64,000 nucleotides of DNA from Euryodendron excelsum (taxonomy: Eukaryota > Streptophyta > Magnoliopsida > Ericales > Pentaphylacaceae). The stretch spans positions 22,308,001 to 22,372,000 of the forward strand of contig CM065388.1 of the NCBI GenBank assembly GCA_033060915.1, written 5' to 3'. Positions 1 through 10,699 of the stretch are shown here, piece after piece. Made by a program: the position numbers and the translations under genes. Under the pieces are notes generated by a model. That model saw nothing but the letters and a program-made list of their open reading frames with translations. It had not been told where the DNA came from and did not search any database. Positions within the stretch are counted from its first letter, which is position 1; each line of letters begins with the position of its first letter.

Positions 1-537
1 CCGTGCTAAACCCAAAACTAACACGATCATAATCAGTTTCAGATTTTTAGGCTCAGAACTGAACTGATCATTCAATGAAATTGAACCAAACCAACCCAAC
101 TTGATTCGAGTTATTCGGTTTGGCTCGGTTCGATGTCTCAAGTTGGCTCGGATTTATGTTGGGTCGGGTAGCTTGTTTATGGTTTAACTTCTTTATTCAT
201 ATGAATAAAATAATAGGATTGGTCATTAAATTTTCAAAATAATAAAAAATAACATATAAACCCAAATCAACAATAATTAAATACAAATAACAATAATCTA
301 ATAGCATATATAAAACATATATAGATTTTTATGAGATATAAAGATCGATTTTTAGTTCGGCTCTAGGGTCGATTCGAATCCAAAAATTGTGGAATCGAGA
401 ACTGTACTGAATTGTTTGGGTTGGCATTTTTTAGACCTAGAACCTAATCGATCCTTTGACAGATCCAAACTAAGCCGACTCATAGAGGCTGAATTGGTTC
501 GGTTCTCAGATTTTTTGTTTCGTTTATGCACCCCTAG
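1..537. repeat. Partial non-autonomous repeat, right end only
   Basis: The stretch is rich in GGTTCGG/CCGAACC-like words in both orientations and stops at a GCACCCCTAG end, a common right terminus of small plant DNA elements whose left end reads CTAGGGGTG. Its left end lies outside the window, so the family and the target duplication cannot be read. No coding potential is seen. Confidence 0.4.
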
Positions 538-607
538 TGTGAATAATGGCTAGCCCTAAGAAGCATGAGAATAGGTCAAATTGGTTAGCGTGAAGATCAA
601 GTGACTA

Positions 608-1691
608 CAGTAAAACCTTGATAAATAAATATTCAATAAAGTAATAATCTCGTTTAGATAATAAAAAAATCTGGTTGTGACTCGGACTTTTGTTTTAAAA
701 TAATTATTTTGCTTAATGCATAAAATGATAATTTTTTCTAACTTTCCTTGGGGTCCATCAAATATATAAACTAATAACTAATTAAAATATTTAAAAAAGT
801 ATATAAAAATTCATAATGCATATGATAGATTTACCTAACTTCAATTTTTCTCAATGTTCTCCATGATAACTGAACCACTTTTATTGAACTTTCTGTAAGA
901 CTTAATTCCATGTCTTGCCTTGAAACGCTCCAACCAACTATTTGAGAAACTAAATTCTGTAGCTGTTGCTTCACCATACATTTTTAGCAAAAACTATTTT
1001 GCTTTGGTCTAGATCATTTCTCCAGTCATATTCACTTTGTGTTGATATTGAAGAAACCCCTTATATAATACTTTTTATAACTCAAAATATTTTATTGATT
1101 TGTGCCTCTTCACATTACTATTTTTTATCTCATCTAGAAATACTCTGCTAACCTTTCAAGAGTGTTTGATATTATTGATTAGCTAATGGAGAGTTGATAC
1201 TTTTCTTGAACACATTGTTGCAAATATTTTTTAGTATAAGAAGCATGCTTGTTTTTATAATCGCATAACGCTCTTCTCATCCCATCAGTTTATTTAGATT
1301 TTTTCACTCCTTTCAAATGAGACGCCATAAAAAAACAAGATGACATGATTTTGGGTCTCAAAGATTGTTTATATAAAGATCATATTCTATGTATATACAA
1401 TGGCATTAAATTTTAAATCACTTTGTTTGCTAGTTCTAGGAATATGTATGTATATGTATCTTTAAAACCCTTTATATCTTCTTATTTTTAATGTTCATTA
1501 GAAAATTTGACTAATACATGAATCTATAGTTATGACTTTTCATATGATACATAAATATATTTGCTTTGAAAACAAAAAATTCTTTATAAATTAATAAAAA
1601 TTAATAAATTATTTATTTATAAATAAAAATAAATAATCTTGTTAATAATTTTTTTGGGTCCCAAAAGTATTTATTTATTGAAGTTTTACTG
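608..1691 (-). mobile_element. pogo/Lemi-type Tc1-mariner element, internally deleted
   Basis: The left end reads CAGTAAAACCTTGATAAAT and the right end, inverted, reads CAGTAAAACTTCAATAAAT; similarity continues about 40 bp inward. These ends match the known Emigrant/Lemi (pogo-like) terminus of plants. A TA dinucleotide precedes the left end, as expected for Tc1-mariner; the right copy reads CA, so it has mutated. At 1084 bp the element is too short for a full transposase, but it contains the DNA-binding half of one on the minus strand (separate entry). It looks like an intermediate between an autonomous pogo element and a MITE. Confidence 0.75.
850..1305 (-). pseudogene. pogo transposase N-terminal half, broken
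   Basis: Translating the minus strand across two frames gives two stretches typical of plant pogo transposases. Near 1300-1150 there is a helix-turn-helix region with motifs like KKYLQQCVQEKYQ and SQSIISNTLERL. Near 960-855 there is a CENP-B-type DNA-binding region with motifs NSWLERFKARHGIKSY and SGSVIMENIE. Frameshifts and stops separate them, so no intact protein is possible. The downstream DDE/DDD catalytic domain is absent, because the element ends about 240 bp later. Recognition rests on motif memory of the pogo/Tigger family; the reading is direct. Confidence 0.7.
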
Positions 1692-1766
1692 CAGTTGACC
1701 ACCCGTTTAGTGGGTACGTTTAACGATCACCTTTTGATTTTGTCACGTTAATTAACTTAGGTAAAT

Positions 1767-2490
1767 GCTAACATATGCCCTAAGGGCACAAGTTAAAGAG
1801 ATAGTTAATGTATTACACTTTCTTTAAAAAACGGAATATTAACTCTATAACTTTTAAAGAATGCAATTAAAGAGGTTGTTGATATTTATATTGTCTTGTG
1901 TATTTTAAATGCCAAATATACCCTTATTAAGTTTACATATCTTTCCAATGTTTTGATTGAGAATAACATAAAATTATTTAATAAAAGAAAATTTAAGATA
2001 ACTAATTAAATAGATACTATTACATATCACAATTACATGCCCTACAAATCCGTAAAAATTTTATGGTAAATTAAAAGACAAAAAATAAATTGATATAATA
2101 AAATAATTAGGTAAATATTAAAATTAAAAGTGCATTATGTATGTATTTATACATATACATATATGTAAATATATTTTTAGGATAAAGACTAAAAAAGTTG
2201 TACATGAACCGTATAATTTGAATTTATTATTAAGTTTGACATACAAAACTTGAATTCAATATGTTTTATTCATTAATATTAATGATGTCTAAGGGTACTT
2301 TTAACAAATCACAAGAGTTTAAATTTCAAATCTTTTCATTAATTCAATAGTTGCATTGAAAACAGAAGATATTATGTCATATTTATTTTATTTATAATTC
2401 TTAAATGAATATTTTTTTCATAGTTTGTATTTTATATAAAATTCATGATATTAATAAATTTTTAACATGTGCCTTTAAACATGCGTTAGG
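1767..2490. repeat. Candidate foldback DNA element
   Basis: The left end GCTAACATATGCCCTAAGGG and the inverted right end CCTAACGCATGTTTAAAGG share a degenerate inverted repeat of about 30 bp that includes AAGGCACA-GTTAA. The interior is AT-rich and non-coding. No clear target duplication was found. Similar GCAAATGCTAACA starts occur near 11134 and 15325, suggesting a small family. Confidence 0.4.
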
Positions 2491-3260
2491 AGGACCGACT
2501 AACCTATCATCTCTTTTTATATGATTAACCTAGATAGGACAAACGTAATGGATGCCCCATCCGTTTGGTCCTTGCGTCCTTGGAAATGAAAGAGAAAAAA
2601 ATGAAAATGGAGAAAATGTTTCTTTTAGTATTTCCTTGCATACATAAATAAACATTTCAAAAGATGGTCACGTAACAAGAAAATTAAAGAAAGGAAAAAC
2701 GAGAATTAAAAGTAGAGTTTCTCCGGCTTTTTCATTATACTTTATTTCCATCCTTATTTCACATGATAACTAAGCAAGGAAAAATGATTTTGTTTATTGT
2801 TTTTCTTCTTCTCTCTTTTAAAACCCATGTAACAAATGGAGCCTCAGTGAAAAATAGCTATTAAAATTTTGACTTGGCTATAAATGTTACTATTGTATAA
2901 TTCATAATTGAGTATCATAAAATTTAAGAAATTAAAATGTCACTCAATTTTAATAAAACATTATTCGATTCTTTTGGAGATCACATATTTCTCCTCCAGA
3001 TAGGTGAGTGCAACTGATATGTGTAAACCCCCCCTAGTAGAATAATTTACTGTTTTCATTAGAGGAGGAGGGACACGTGGCCTCGTAGACCTATAATTTT
3101 TTTCACTTCTAGTGTCTAATATAAACTGCATAATGTGGTTCCTTGAGTCCTTCAATAACCTAACATCTCGGAAGTGAGAGTCCAATTGAAAATTGATTAC
3201 ATGTAATGCACATTTTCTATATTTTATTAAGCCAACTGTTGTAGTCACATAAAAAAAAAA
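2491..3260. other. Intergenic, no gene seen
   Basis: AT-rich DNA. Open frames here are short and lack codon structure or recognisable domains. Confidence 0.6.
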
Positions 3261-3478
3261 GGGTCTATTTGAAACTGCTGTTAGTTTTTATCTTTTGTTG
3301 TGGGCTATAAGTGTGTGTTTTTATTTTTTATTTTTTATGGTTTGATGATGGCATTTATAGATTACTATTCTGCTAACAACACCAAATTAATGTTTTAGAA
3401 TAAGAAAACACACCTATTTTAATATTTTTTTATATTTTTTATTTTTAAAAAAATATAAAACAGAAATCAAACGGACCC
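3261..3478. mobile_element. Small MITE, GGGTC termini
   Basis: The left end is GGGTCTATTTGA and the inverted right end is GGGTCCGTTTGA, flanking about 218 bp of AT-rich non-coding DNA. The length and termini fit a miniature inverted-repeat element. A target duplication cannot be read because the left flank is an A-run. Confidence 0.55.
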
Positions 3479-6227
3479 TTTCCACTGTTTCTTATTTTAC
3501 TGAGACCATTGAATCTCTTTTCGCTCTTCCTTATTTCACTAATGCAAAAGTTCTGGTCTTCATTTTTTGAAACTTAAAATGTACATGAGATAGACTATTT
3601 CGTATATTTGTCGGACAATATTACCTCTTGTCATACAACCATTTGTGAAGAATCTTATCTTACAGACGTTAAGATTAAAATTTAGATCTCACTACATGTT
3701 CTGAGCACTGAAGAATAATTTAATCCCACCAAACAGTTTTGAAAACGCGAACTTGATAATCAAGTAAGAAAATTTGAATTCTTACTCATTAAACCAAGCA
3801 CTCTGTAGTTTGTTCTAATCTTGTAATTCGTGTTTTGTTTATTGCTTTATTTAATTTTTTCAAATCATGCCGCTGCAAAATATTTTACATTTTAAATATA
3901 TTTTCGTGTAATTTTTTACACTAAAATAATTACTACACTCTTATTTTTAAGTGGTTAGCTCCCATCTTAAATATAATTAAATTCTGAAGACATGAAGAAA
4001 AAAAACACCTATCCAGTGATACAATAGTTGACAGGGAAGACGATCTTCATGGCGCGAAAGAACCTTGCGGCGTGCTGGTGTCATCTCGTTGCTGAGCTAT
4101 CGGGTTTGTGTCAATGAGCTTGGTCCTCTACGAGAGCAAACTGTTGAAAATATTTTTAAAATATATAATATATGTAGTAGTTTTAAAATTTTTTAAAATG
4201 ATTTTGACTAACTTTGAAGAAAATCTTTATTGTCTAATTAAATGAACTCCATATTAAAAAGTAAGAAGTTTGGTAAGGCATTTATAAATATCAACAACTT
4301 TCTATGTATTATTTTACAGTAATGATTGAGTGTAGCACTCAAGTATGAGCATTTGTGCTAAACTACATGTGCACTACACGCACGTTTAGCATGCGAGTCT
4401 CGTGGCATAATGTGGCGCTTTAGTGGCACACTTGGCAGTTAGCGCATGTAATCAAGACCATTGATTTTTGTCAATTACGATAATCAACGATCGGATGACT
4501 AATATATAAATCAAAAGGATCGTATGGTGAGAATTACATCTGATCATAAAAATGTGATGAATGATCTAATCAAATAATGAATAAGTGCGATCTACACTGT
4601 TAAATTAGAAAGGGACGATCCGATGGTTGTGTTTAAATCTGCAAGAGACTGTTAGAAATCAATTATTATTTGAATTCTAACAATCATGGTTCAAAAAGAC
4701 ACCAAAATGTCTATAAAAACATGGTAGATTCGCAGACAACAGATATATATTTTCCTGCAACTTCTCTATATATTAAAAAGCATTACGGTTTTTTATTCTT
4801 TCTAGTTTTTATTATTCATCATCTCTAAAATCTATTTCTGCAGAAATAGACATTCAGATTCTTAACAAACTTGATAATCAGAGAGTATTCGGATTCGATT
4901 TCGTATGTGTAACACGCTGTCAGAATTACAGATTTTTTAAACTCCATTGTATTCTGAAAATGATTCACCATTAACCCGGTGCACACCAAATTCTGAGAAT
5001 TAGTAGGGGTAAATATTGTCTTAAAAAAAAACGATATTAATCGTGTCTTCGATTATATTATCTTCTTATTTCTTTTACAAATTTCTGCATTAATACAAAC
5101 TTTGTAAATTGACTTGTGGAAACCAAATTCGTAAGTCATTTTCCATATATTTGTTGAAAAATATTTTACTTGTAAAAAGTTTTATCCTAATTATGTACAA
5201 CCAAACACAAAAAAATAGAAAAAATATTTTTCGGAAAACAATTTATGTCGAAACAATCGGTGCCCGCAATTGAAAATAGAACACATGCAATGGGTCAACG
5301 GCCTTACTCTTTCTAAACGATTGCCCCCTACAGTAGTTTAAGCAAGAAAAGCTTCTGTTTTTTTTTTTTTTTTTGCTTACTGTTTTTGTTTTTTGGCTTA
5401 TCAGCCCAAAAAAGTAGTCAAACAAACACGTTTAGCTTATTTTAAGCAAAATGCAGGCAGCTCAAATAAGTTGGCAACTAGCATAGAGGGAAAGCATAAA
5501 ATGATTGTATCGTAAGTTTTCCTCCATCCCATGTGACCATGTCCCTTGTGGGGCTCCATTGAGTTTTGTGGCCTTGCGTACTTCAATCGTGGGCCTATTT
5601 CAAGAAGATTTTATGGCAAACTCAGGCCCATCTGAATAGTTTCTTTTTTGAATTTCATGGCCCCCGCAAACTTATTCGGAAAACCACATTAGCTTGGATG
5701 CAGCTTTTTATGACTTCTATTTTAGTTTTAATTTTTAGTTCTTTTATTGGTGATTTTTCAATTGACATTAAATTTTTTAAATTTTTTTATAAGCCTTTAT
5801 TTTATGCACTTTTTTAAAAAAAAAAACCAAAACTCAAAACTAAAAGCTCATAAAAAAAATCTAAAAACCGAATTTCTAAAAACTAAAAAGTGAGTCTTAA
5901 ACATAAGGATAATTTCGGACCGGGGGGCTTTTGCCTTTATTTTTAAGTCTGATCATGCACACAAAAAGTGAAGGGCACTTTGAAATACCTTATCCAAAAT
6001 TCTTCATCTTAAGTCAAGATTCAAGCCTTCAAAAAATTCAACATGATCTTAATCGCATCTCCTATCAAATTCAATATAGAATGTATTCCTCTCCAAGATC
6101 AAGGAAATTACTTAATGGGTATCGAACCGAGATCTTGTGTCCCTTTTGTACCCAATGTATTCTATTGGACTATGTCATTAATTATTCATGACAAGTATAG
6201 TGAGATTAATGCTAAATTTATAATAGT
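3479..6227. other. Intergenic, possible decayed LTR fragment at 4330-5000
   Basis: No gene is visible. The part at about 4330-4450 is richer in GC than its surroundings. Near 4650 an 8-bp stem TGTTAGAA/TTCTAACA flanks a short loop, followed by a TATAAAA-like box near 4713 and a leader-like stretch. Such a mix can come from an old LTR, but no second end or target duplication was found. A T-run near 5360 and an A-run near 5815 account for several spurious open frames. Confidence 0.35.
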
Positions 6228-7269
6228 TAAGAGCAATTTCAACCCGACTCTCTATTTTAACTAACCATTCTTTTAGAATAACTTTAACACTAGTCTTTAT
6301 TATAATTAGTCATTCTAACTAATTTTCATATTTTTAAAAGAATAATGCTATATGGCATGCCTTGTCATCATTTCAGTAATAGTCTAATTTTTTTTAATTA
6401 AAATTGTCACGTCATAAAAACAAATAAAAATGGTCCAATTTTCTCAATAGTCATTCTAGGTTAAACTCTTCATGCTAGGAATTTCAATATTTTAAGCAAT
6501 GGCCCACATTACTAACAAATGCCAAATTCTTATAGGCATTTCAAATTCAACAATTCAGTATCAAAAAAAAAAATAGCAATTCAGAAAATAACAAATTCAG
6601 CAAAGACAGACCAAAAAAAAAACAAATACCAAATTCTTATAGGGATTTCAAATTCAGATGTATCAACAAAAAAATTCAGCAATTCAGAAAAGAACAAATT
6701 CAGCAAAGATAGACCCAAAAAAAAAAAATTTCAATAAAGACCAACTCTGAACCAATGGTTTTCAGTTTACCAATGAATTTACAAAAGTAAAACCATAAGA
6801 GGGGAAGGAAGAGAGGTAAGGAGAGGGGGCAAAGGAATTCTGCTTTGTATAGGGAGGAGGGAGTGAGAGGGGAGGGGTGGAGGAACGAGGGTAGCAGTGG
6901 GATTTCATGCCTTTCGACAGTGAGACAAGGGAGGTGAGGGAAGGGATTTTCTACAGTCAGGAGAGCGAAGAGCGTGAGAGAGGGAATGGGAGAGGGAAAG
7001 GTTTCTAGAAGGGAGAGGGGAGGCAGGGGAGGTGAGTGGGTGATCTAGCTTTAGCAATGAAATGCTGAAGAACGAGGGAGGGAACAATTGCCAGATGTGT
7101 TTATCGTTGGAGATACCGAGTAGATTTCGCACGCTGCATTTGGTAAGCAAAATTGACGATTCTTAAAATAGAGAGCCGAATGGCGAGTCCATTGGAGTGA
7201 AAAATGACTGATGGGCTGTCTATAATAGCTAATGGGAGAGGTTTGGCGAACCCATTGGAGTTGCTCTAA
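6228..7269. mobile_element. Harbinger-like non-autonomous DNA element, about 1 kb
   Basis: The ends are inverted repeats: GAGCAATTTCAACCCG on the left, and GAGCAACTCCAATGGG when the right end is inverted. A TAA trinucleotide lies directly outside each (6228-6230 and 7267-7269), as expected for a PIF/Harbinger insertion. The GAGCA-CTCCAATGGG terminus is widespread in plants. The interior is non-coding: a 107-bp tandem duplication, then a strongly purine-rich stretch at about 6790-7060. The superfamily assignment is inference from the target site. Confidence 0.6.
6522..6723. repeat. Tandem duplication, 107-bp unit
   Basis: Two copies start with CCAAATTCTTATAGG at 6522 and 6629. They share AATTCAGAAAA-AACAAATTCAGCAAAGA and end in A-rich runs. 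The unit lies inside the Harbinger-like element. The open frame across it is an artefact of the repeated Lys/Asn-rich sequence. Confidence 0.75.
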
Positions 7270-7369
7270 TAAATTCGCAAAAGAAAACTAGAAAGTCAAA
7301 AACCCATAGGCATCCTTATGTAAAAGATTGCAAATCCTAATCTTCATGTTCTACATCTTTTATATAAAA

Positions 7370-7381
7370 ATATACACACAC

Positions 7382-7427
<46 letters not shown>

Positions 7428-7434
7428 GTATATA
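7370..7434. repeat. Compound (CA)n/(TA)n microsatellite
   Basis: Alternating CA and TA dinucleotides run for about 65 bp. Confidence 0.9.
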
Positions 7435-7930
7435 CAATTCTCCATTATCCATTTTGTGTTATGAGACTTGGGAGAGTTCTATACCAAGAAAAAGATTTTG
7501 TGTCTCACTCTAATATTTTCGTTCTTTTAAAATTGGAAAGTATAATTACAACTTTATATCGCAACTCTGCGAGTGCCTTAGGCCCGCAATAGTTGATATG
7601 TGACCCTTCTCTTTATCTCTAAATTACAGCAGAATTGTTTTTTCATGGAAAACAGTAAACCTTAATTTGTTCCTTAATAATTCAAACCAATAAACTCAAC
7701 AACTACAACTTCCAAAGCCAGAAAGAAAAAGCAATAAGTCCAATAAACCTCAAGAGTGAGGCATGGAATAGGGTTAGAGAAAGTAGTGTTGATTTAGAAA
7801 GATGAGGAAGAATAGGGTTAGAGAAAAGAGTTCTGATTTAAAAAGAATTTTTATATTGATTTTTACTTATTACTATTTCAATTGTCATATTCATTAAAAC
7901 TAATATGTAGGAATAGAATTAGTATTAGAG

Positions 7931-8106
7931 TAATGCTATACAACCAGAATATATAACTAGAAAATATAACCAAAATGATGTGACTGAGTTGTGGGCCTAT
8001 CATTTCAAAACAAAGAACCCGCCAAGATATATTTTAATTACAAAACTGCTACTGCCACATCATTCTGGTTTAAAATTTTGTACAAAAATTCTGAAAGAAT
8101 AATATT
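7931..8106. mobile_element. MITE, family A (TAATGCTATACAAC ends)
   Basis: The left part reads TAATGCTATACAACCAGAAT, followed by CCAAAATGATGTGAC. The right part mirrors it with GCCACATCATTCTGG and then ACAAAAATTCTGAAAGAATAATATT. The element is about 176 bp and non-coding. Related copies lie at 25785-25970, 28476-28620 and 46352-46528, with weaker traces near 15545 and 32780. Confidence 0.6.
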
Positions 8107-8347
8107 TTCCTAAGTATTAATATGTCTTCAAAGATTAATGACATTTCCGAAATTCTATACTATTGTTGTTATGGCTAGGCAGCTGGGGCATATTGTTGGA
8201 GAATGCTGGTTGGATTGACGTAGTTGATTTGGCATGTTGGTACCCTTATGATGCTGAGGGATTTGGGCTCTGGACACTTTGTTGGGCCTTCCAAACTATA
8301 CTACTGAAAGGCTGAACCACTATTGGTGGAGAAATTATTCAGTGCTC

Positions 8348-8475
8348 TTAGAGCGTCATTTTACCTTACTCCTTCACTAATCACAAGAGGTGGGTCTTTT
8401 TCCTATTTGACCCCATCTAATAGGGGGACTCCATCACTACGTAAGTGATGGAGTAAGATTGACATGGTGCTCCAA
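8348..8475. mobile_element. Short foldback MITE, 128 bp
   Basis: The left arm TTAGAGCGTCATTTTACC continues as TTACTCCTTCACTAATCAC. The inverted right arm TTGGAGCACCATGTCAATC continues as TTACTCCATCACTTAC. The two arms pair over most of the element, leaving a small loop. No coding content. Confidence 0.6.
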
Positions 8476-8512
8476 AAGTACTGAATAATTTATCCTATTA
8501 GAGCATGTTGGA

Positions 8513-8829
8513 TAGGGCTGTAAAACGAAGCTACTTGAACTCAGCTTATGCTCGGCTCGTTAAAAACTCATTTGAGATTGGCTTGTTATCTAAAACCAAC
8601 TAAGTTTGAATAATTTTTTAAAGCTCATTAATTTTTTGAACTCGGCTCGATAAACAAAAATATACTAAAAAATTTAAGTTACTCGAGCTCTACTCGTGAT
8701 TGGCTGGATTAAAACTCATTTAAGATCAAAGCCAAGTTTAAACATAATTTCAAACTCATTAAAGTTATTAAATCAAACTTGAACAACCTAGTACTGAACT
8801 CGACTTGGTTCGGCTTGTTTACCACCCTA
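8513..8829. mobile_element. Non-autonomous element with TAGGG-TGTAAAC ends
   Basis: The left end TAGGGCTGTAAAACGAAGC and the inverted right end TAGGGTGGTAAACAAGCC flank about 317 bp rich in GCTCGG/CTCGGCT words. This terminus type is common in plant intergenic DNA. No target duplication is clear. Confidence 0.55.
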
Positions 8830-9547
8830 ATCTTGGATGCTAATGAAATATAAAATATTACTATTGAATAGCTGCTAAAATGACATCCTTAGATCCTTGT
8901 GGGTTGATCTCGACACATGACATTAGAAGCATGTCTGACCCTAACATAAGCCACATAATGCGGGTGTGAGGGCCGACGCGCAGGAGTGGTAGAGTGAAAG
9001 CATTATTTGTAAAAATATTTTGGGAGCAAGAGTGCATATACACATACATTTTTTTAATATTAACAGATAGACACATAAATATTTTTTTAAAATAGTTTAT
9101 TAATTTCATATGCATCAGTTTCTTCAAAAATACCTCACTACATATTATTTAGAAAAAATGAAAGAAACATAGTCATTTTTTTATTAAGTTCCAAAGATTT
9201 AATGCAAAATATCAATAGAAGATGTGCTATTATATGTTTTAATACCATAGTAATATACGTCATAACTAACTATTGATCCAAATTAGAATTTGAAAAACTA
9301 ATTATTTGAGTTTGAGGATCTGACCATTTAAGTTTGTAAATTTTTCAAGGATTAACTCTCAATTCTCCATATCAAAAATTAAAGTACAGTTCATCCACCT
9401 AGACAAGATTATATGATTTAGCCCCTATATCTTTCATTGCACCTATAATTTGACAAAGAAAGCTAGCAAAAATAGGTTAGTGTTAAACATATAGCAAAAG
9501 AAGGCTATGAGAAAGTGAAGGAAGAGAAGGAAATGAGATGTTTTGAT

Positions 9548-10283
9548 TAGGGATGACAATAGACTGGGGAAATGTGGAGGTCCGATCAAATCTGCCCTAT
9601 TTAAGATGGGAATGGAAGATACAAAATTGGGATGGAGGTGAAGATGGAGGTTGAAATAAAAATCCATACAGGGATAAAGGTGGGATTGGACTAAGTAGTT
9701 TAAGTTCTTTCCCTGCCCCGCCCCATCCTACTCTTGTCACGCTTTCCCTGTTTTTGGCATTTATTATTATTATTTTATATAGGTTGTTTGAAGTTTATTC
9801 TAATGTTTGGTATGCTATTGATATCATCATTAAGTTGTGTGTTGATTGGTGTCCAACTTATATTCAATAGTTTTTTAATATTATTTGTTGAATGACCTTT
9901 TAATTTCTTATTTTAAGCTTTAGTTTTTTTTGACAATATAAAATACTATTTTGATGTATATGCAATTCAAAATGATTGGAGGTTAATTTCTTCTTATTAT
10001 TAAGTGGAGGCCATGAGGCTATTAATATATTTGATACCTTAGTTTTTTTTTTTTTTTTTTCTTGCTTTGTGTTGTTTACTTCCTTTGTACCAAAAGGAAA
10101 AAAAAAAAATTTTGAGCTTGGACTTGGGTTTGGAGTGGATGCGGGGATGGGAGCGGAGGCGGAGGCAAAGGCAAAAATGAAAGTTCAAATTAATCCCCAT
10201 GTAGAGATGAAGGTAGATATTTTAGATGCAGACGGTGATGGAAATCTCAACTTATGCCTCACCCTGGTCCATTGCCATCTCTA
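9548..10283. mobile_element. Non-autonomous element with TAGGGATGRCAAT ends, probably hAT-like
   Basis: The left end TAGGGATGACAATAGACTGG and the inverted right end TAGAGATGGCAATGGACCAGG form a terminal inverted repeat. The eight flanking bases are GTTTTGAT on the left and TTTTTGAC on the right, a 6 of 8 match that may be a decayed 8-bp duplication. The G-rich subterminal arms (GGGGATGGGAG and similar) create a spurious plus-strand open frame at 9976-10290. Confidence 0.55.
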
Positions 10284-10323
10284 TTTTTGACTCAACACTT
10301 ATTGCACATAAATTTAAAGTAAA

Positions 10324-10699
10324 GGGATAATTAAACTTTAACCTTACTTCAAGTAAAAATTAGATGACCCCCATGTGGTTCAAAAGTGAACACATAACCC
10401 TTTTATATTTTTAATTTATTTGCAAAGTAGATGGAATCATGATAAATTTGGTGAAATAATAAAATGCCTCTATGAAGTACAATTCTTTATTTTGACATAA
10501 AATGATATTGTCTTTTTGAAATTTTATTTTAGAGAGACGAAATAATGAAATCCCCCAGTGACAGAATCGTTAACTTTAATGGTTTGCATCTATTTTATAT
10601 TACGTCTAAACCATGGAGGGATTATGTGTTTATTTTAAAATCACAAGGGGGTCGTTTGATTTTTACTCAAACTATAATGAGGTAAAGTGTAATTACTCC
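10324..10699. mobile_element. Foldback element with long (about 75 bp) arms
   Basis: The left arm begins GGGATAATTAAACTTTAACC and the inverted right arm begins AGGAGTAATTACACTTTACC. Both then carry ACTTGAGTAAAAAT-like, GACCCCC and CACATAA-CCC blocks in the same order. The roughly 376-bp unit is non-coding. Confidence 0.6.

Noticed and set aside
9976..10290. 104-codon plus-strand open frame with Ala/Glu/Lys-rich part
   Set aside because: Lies in the right arm of a non-autonomous element and a T-run; low complexity and no domain.
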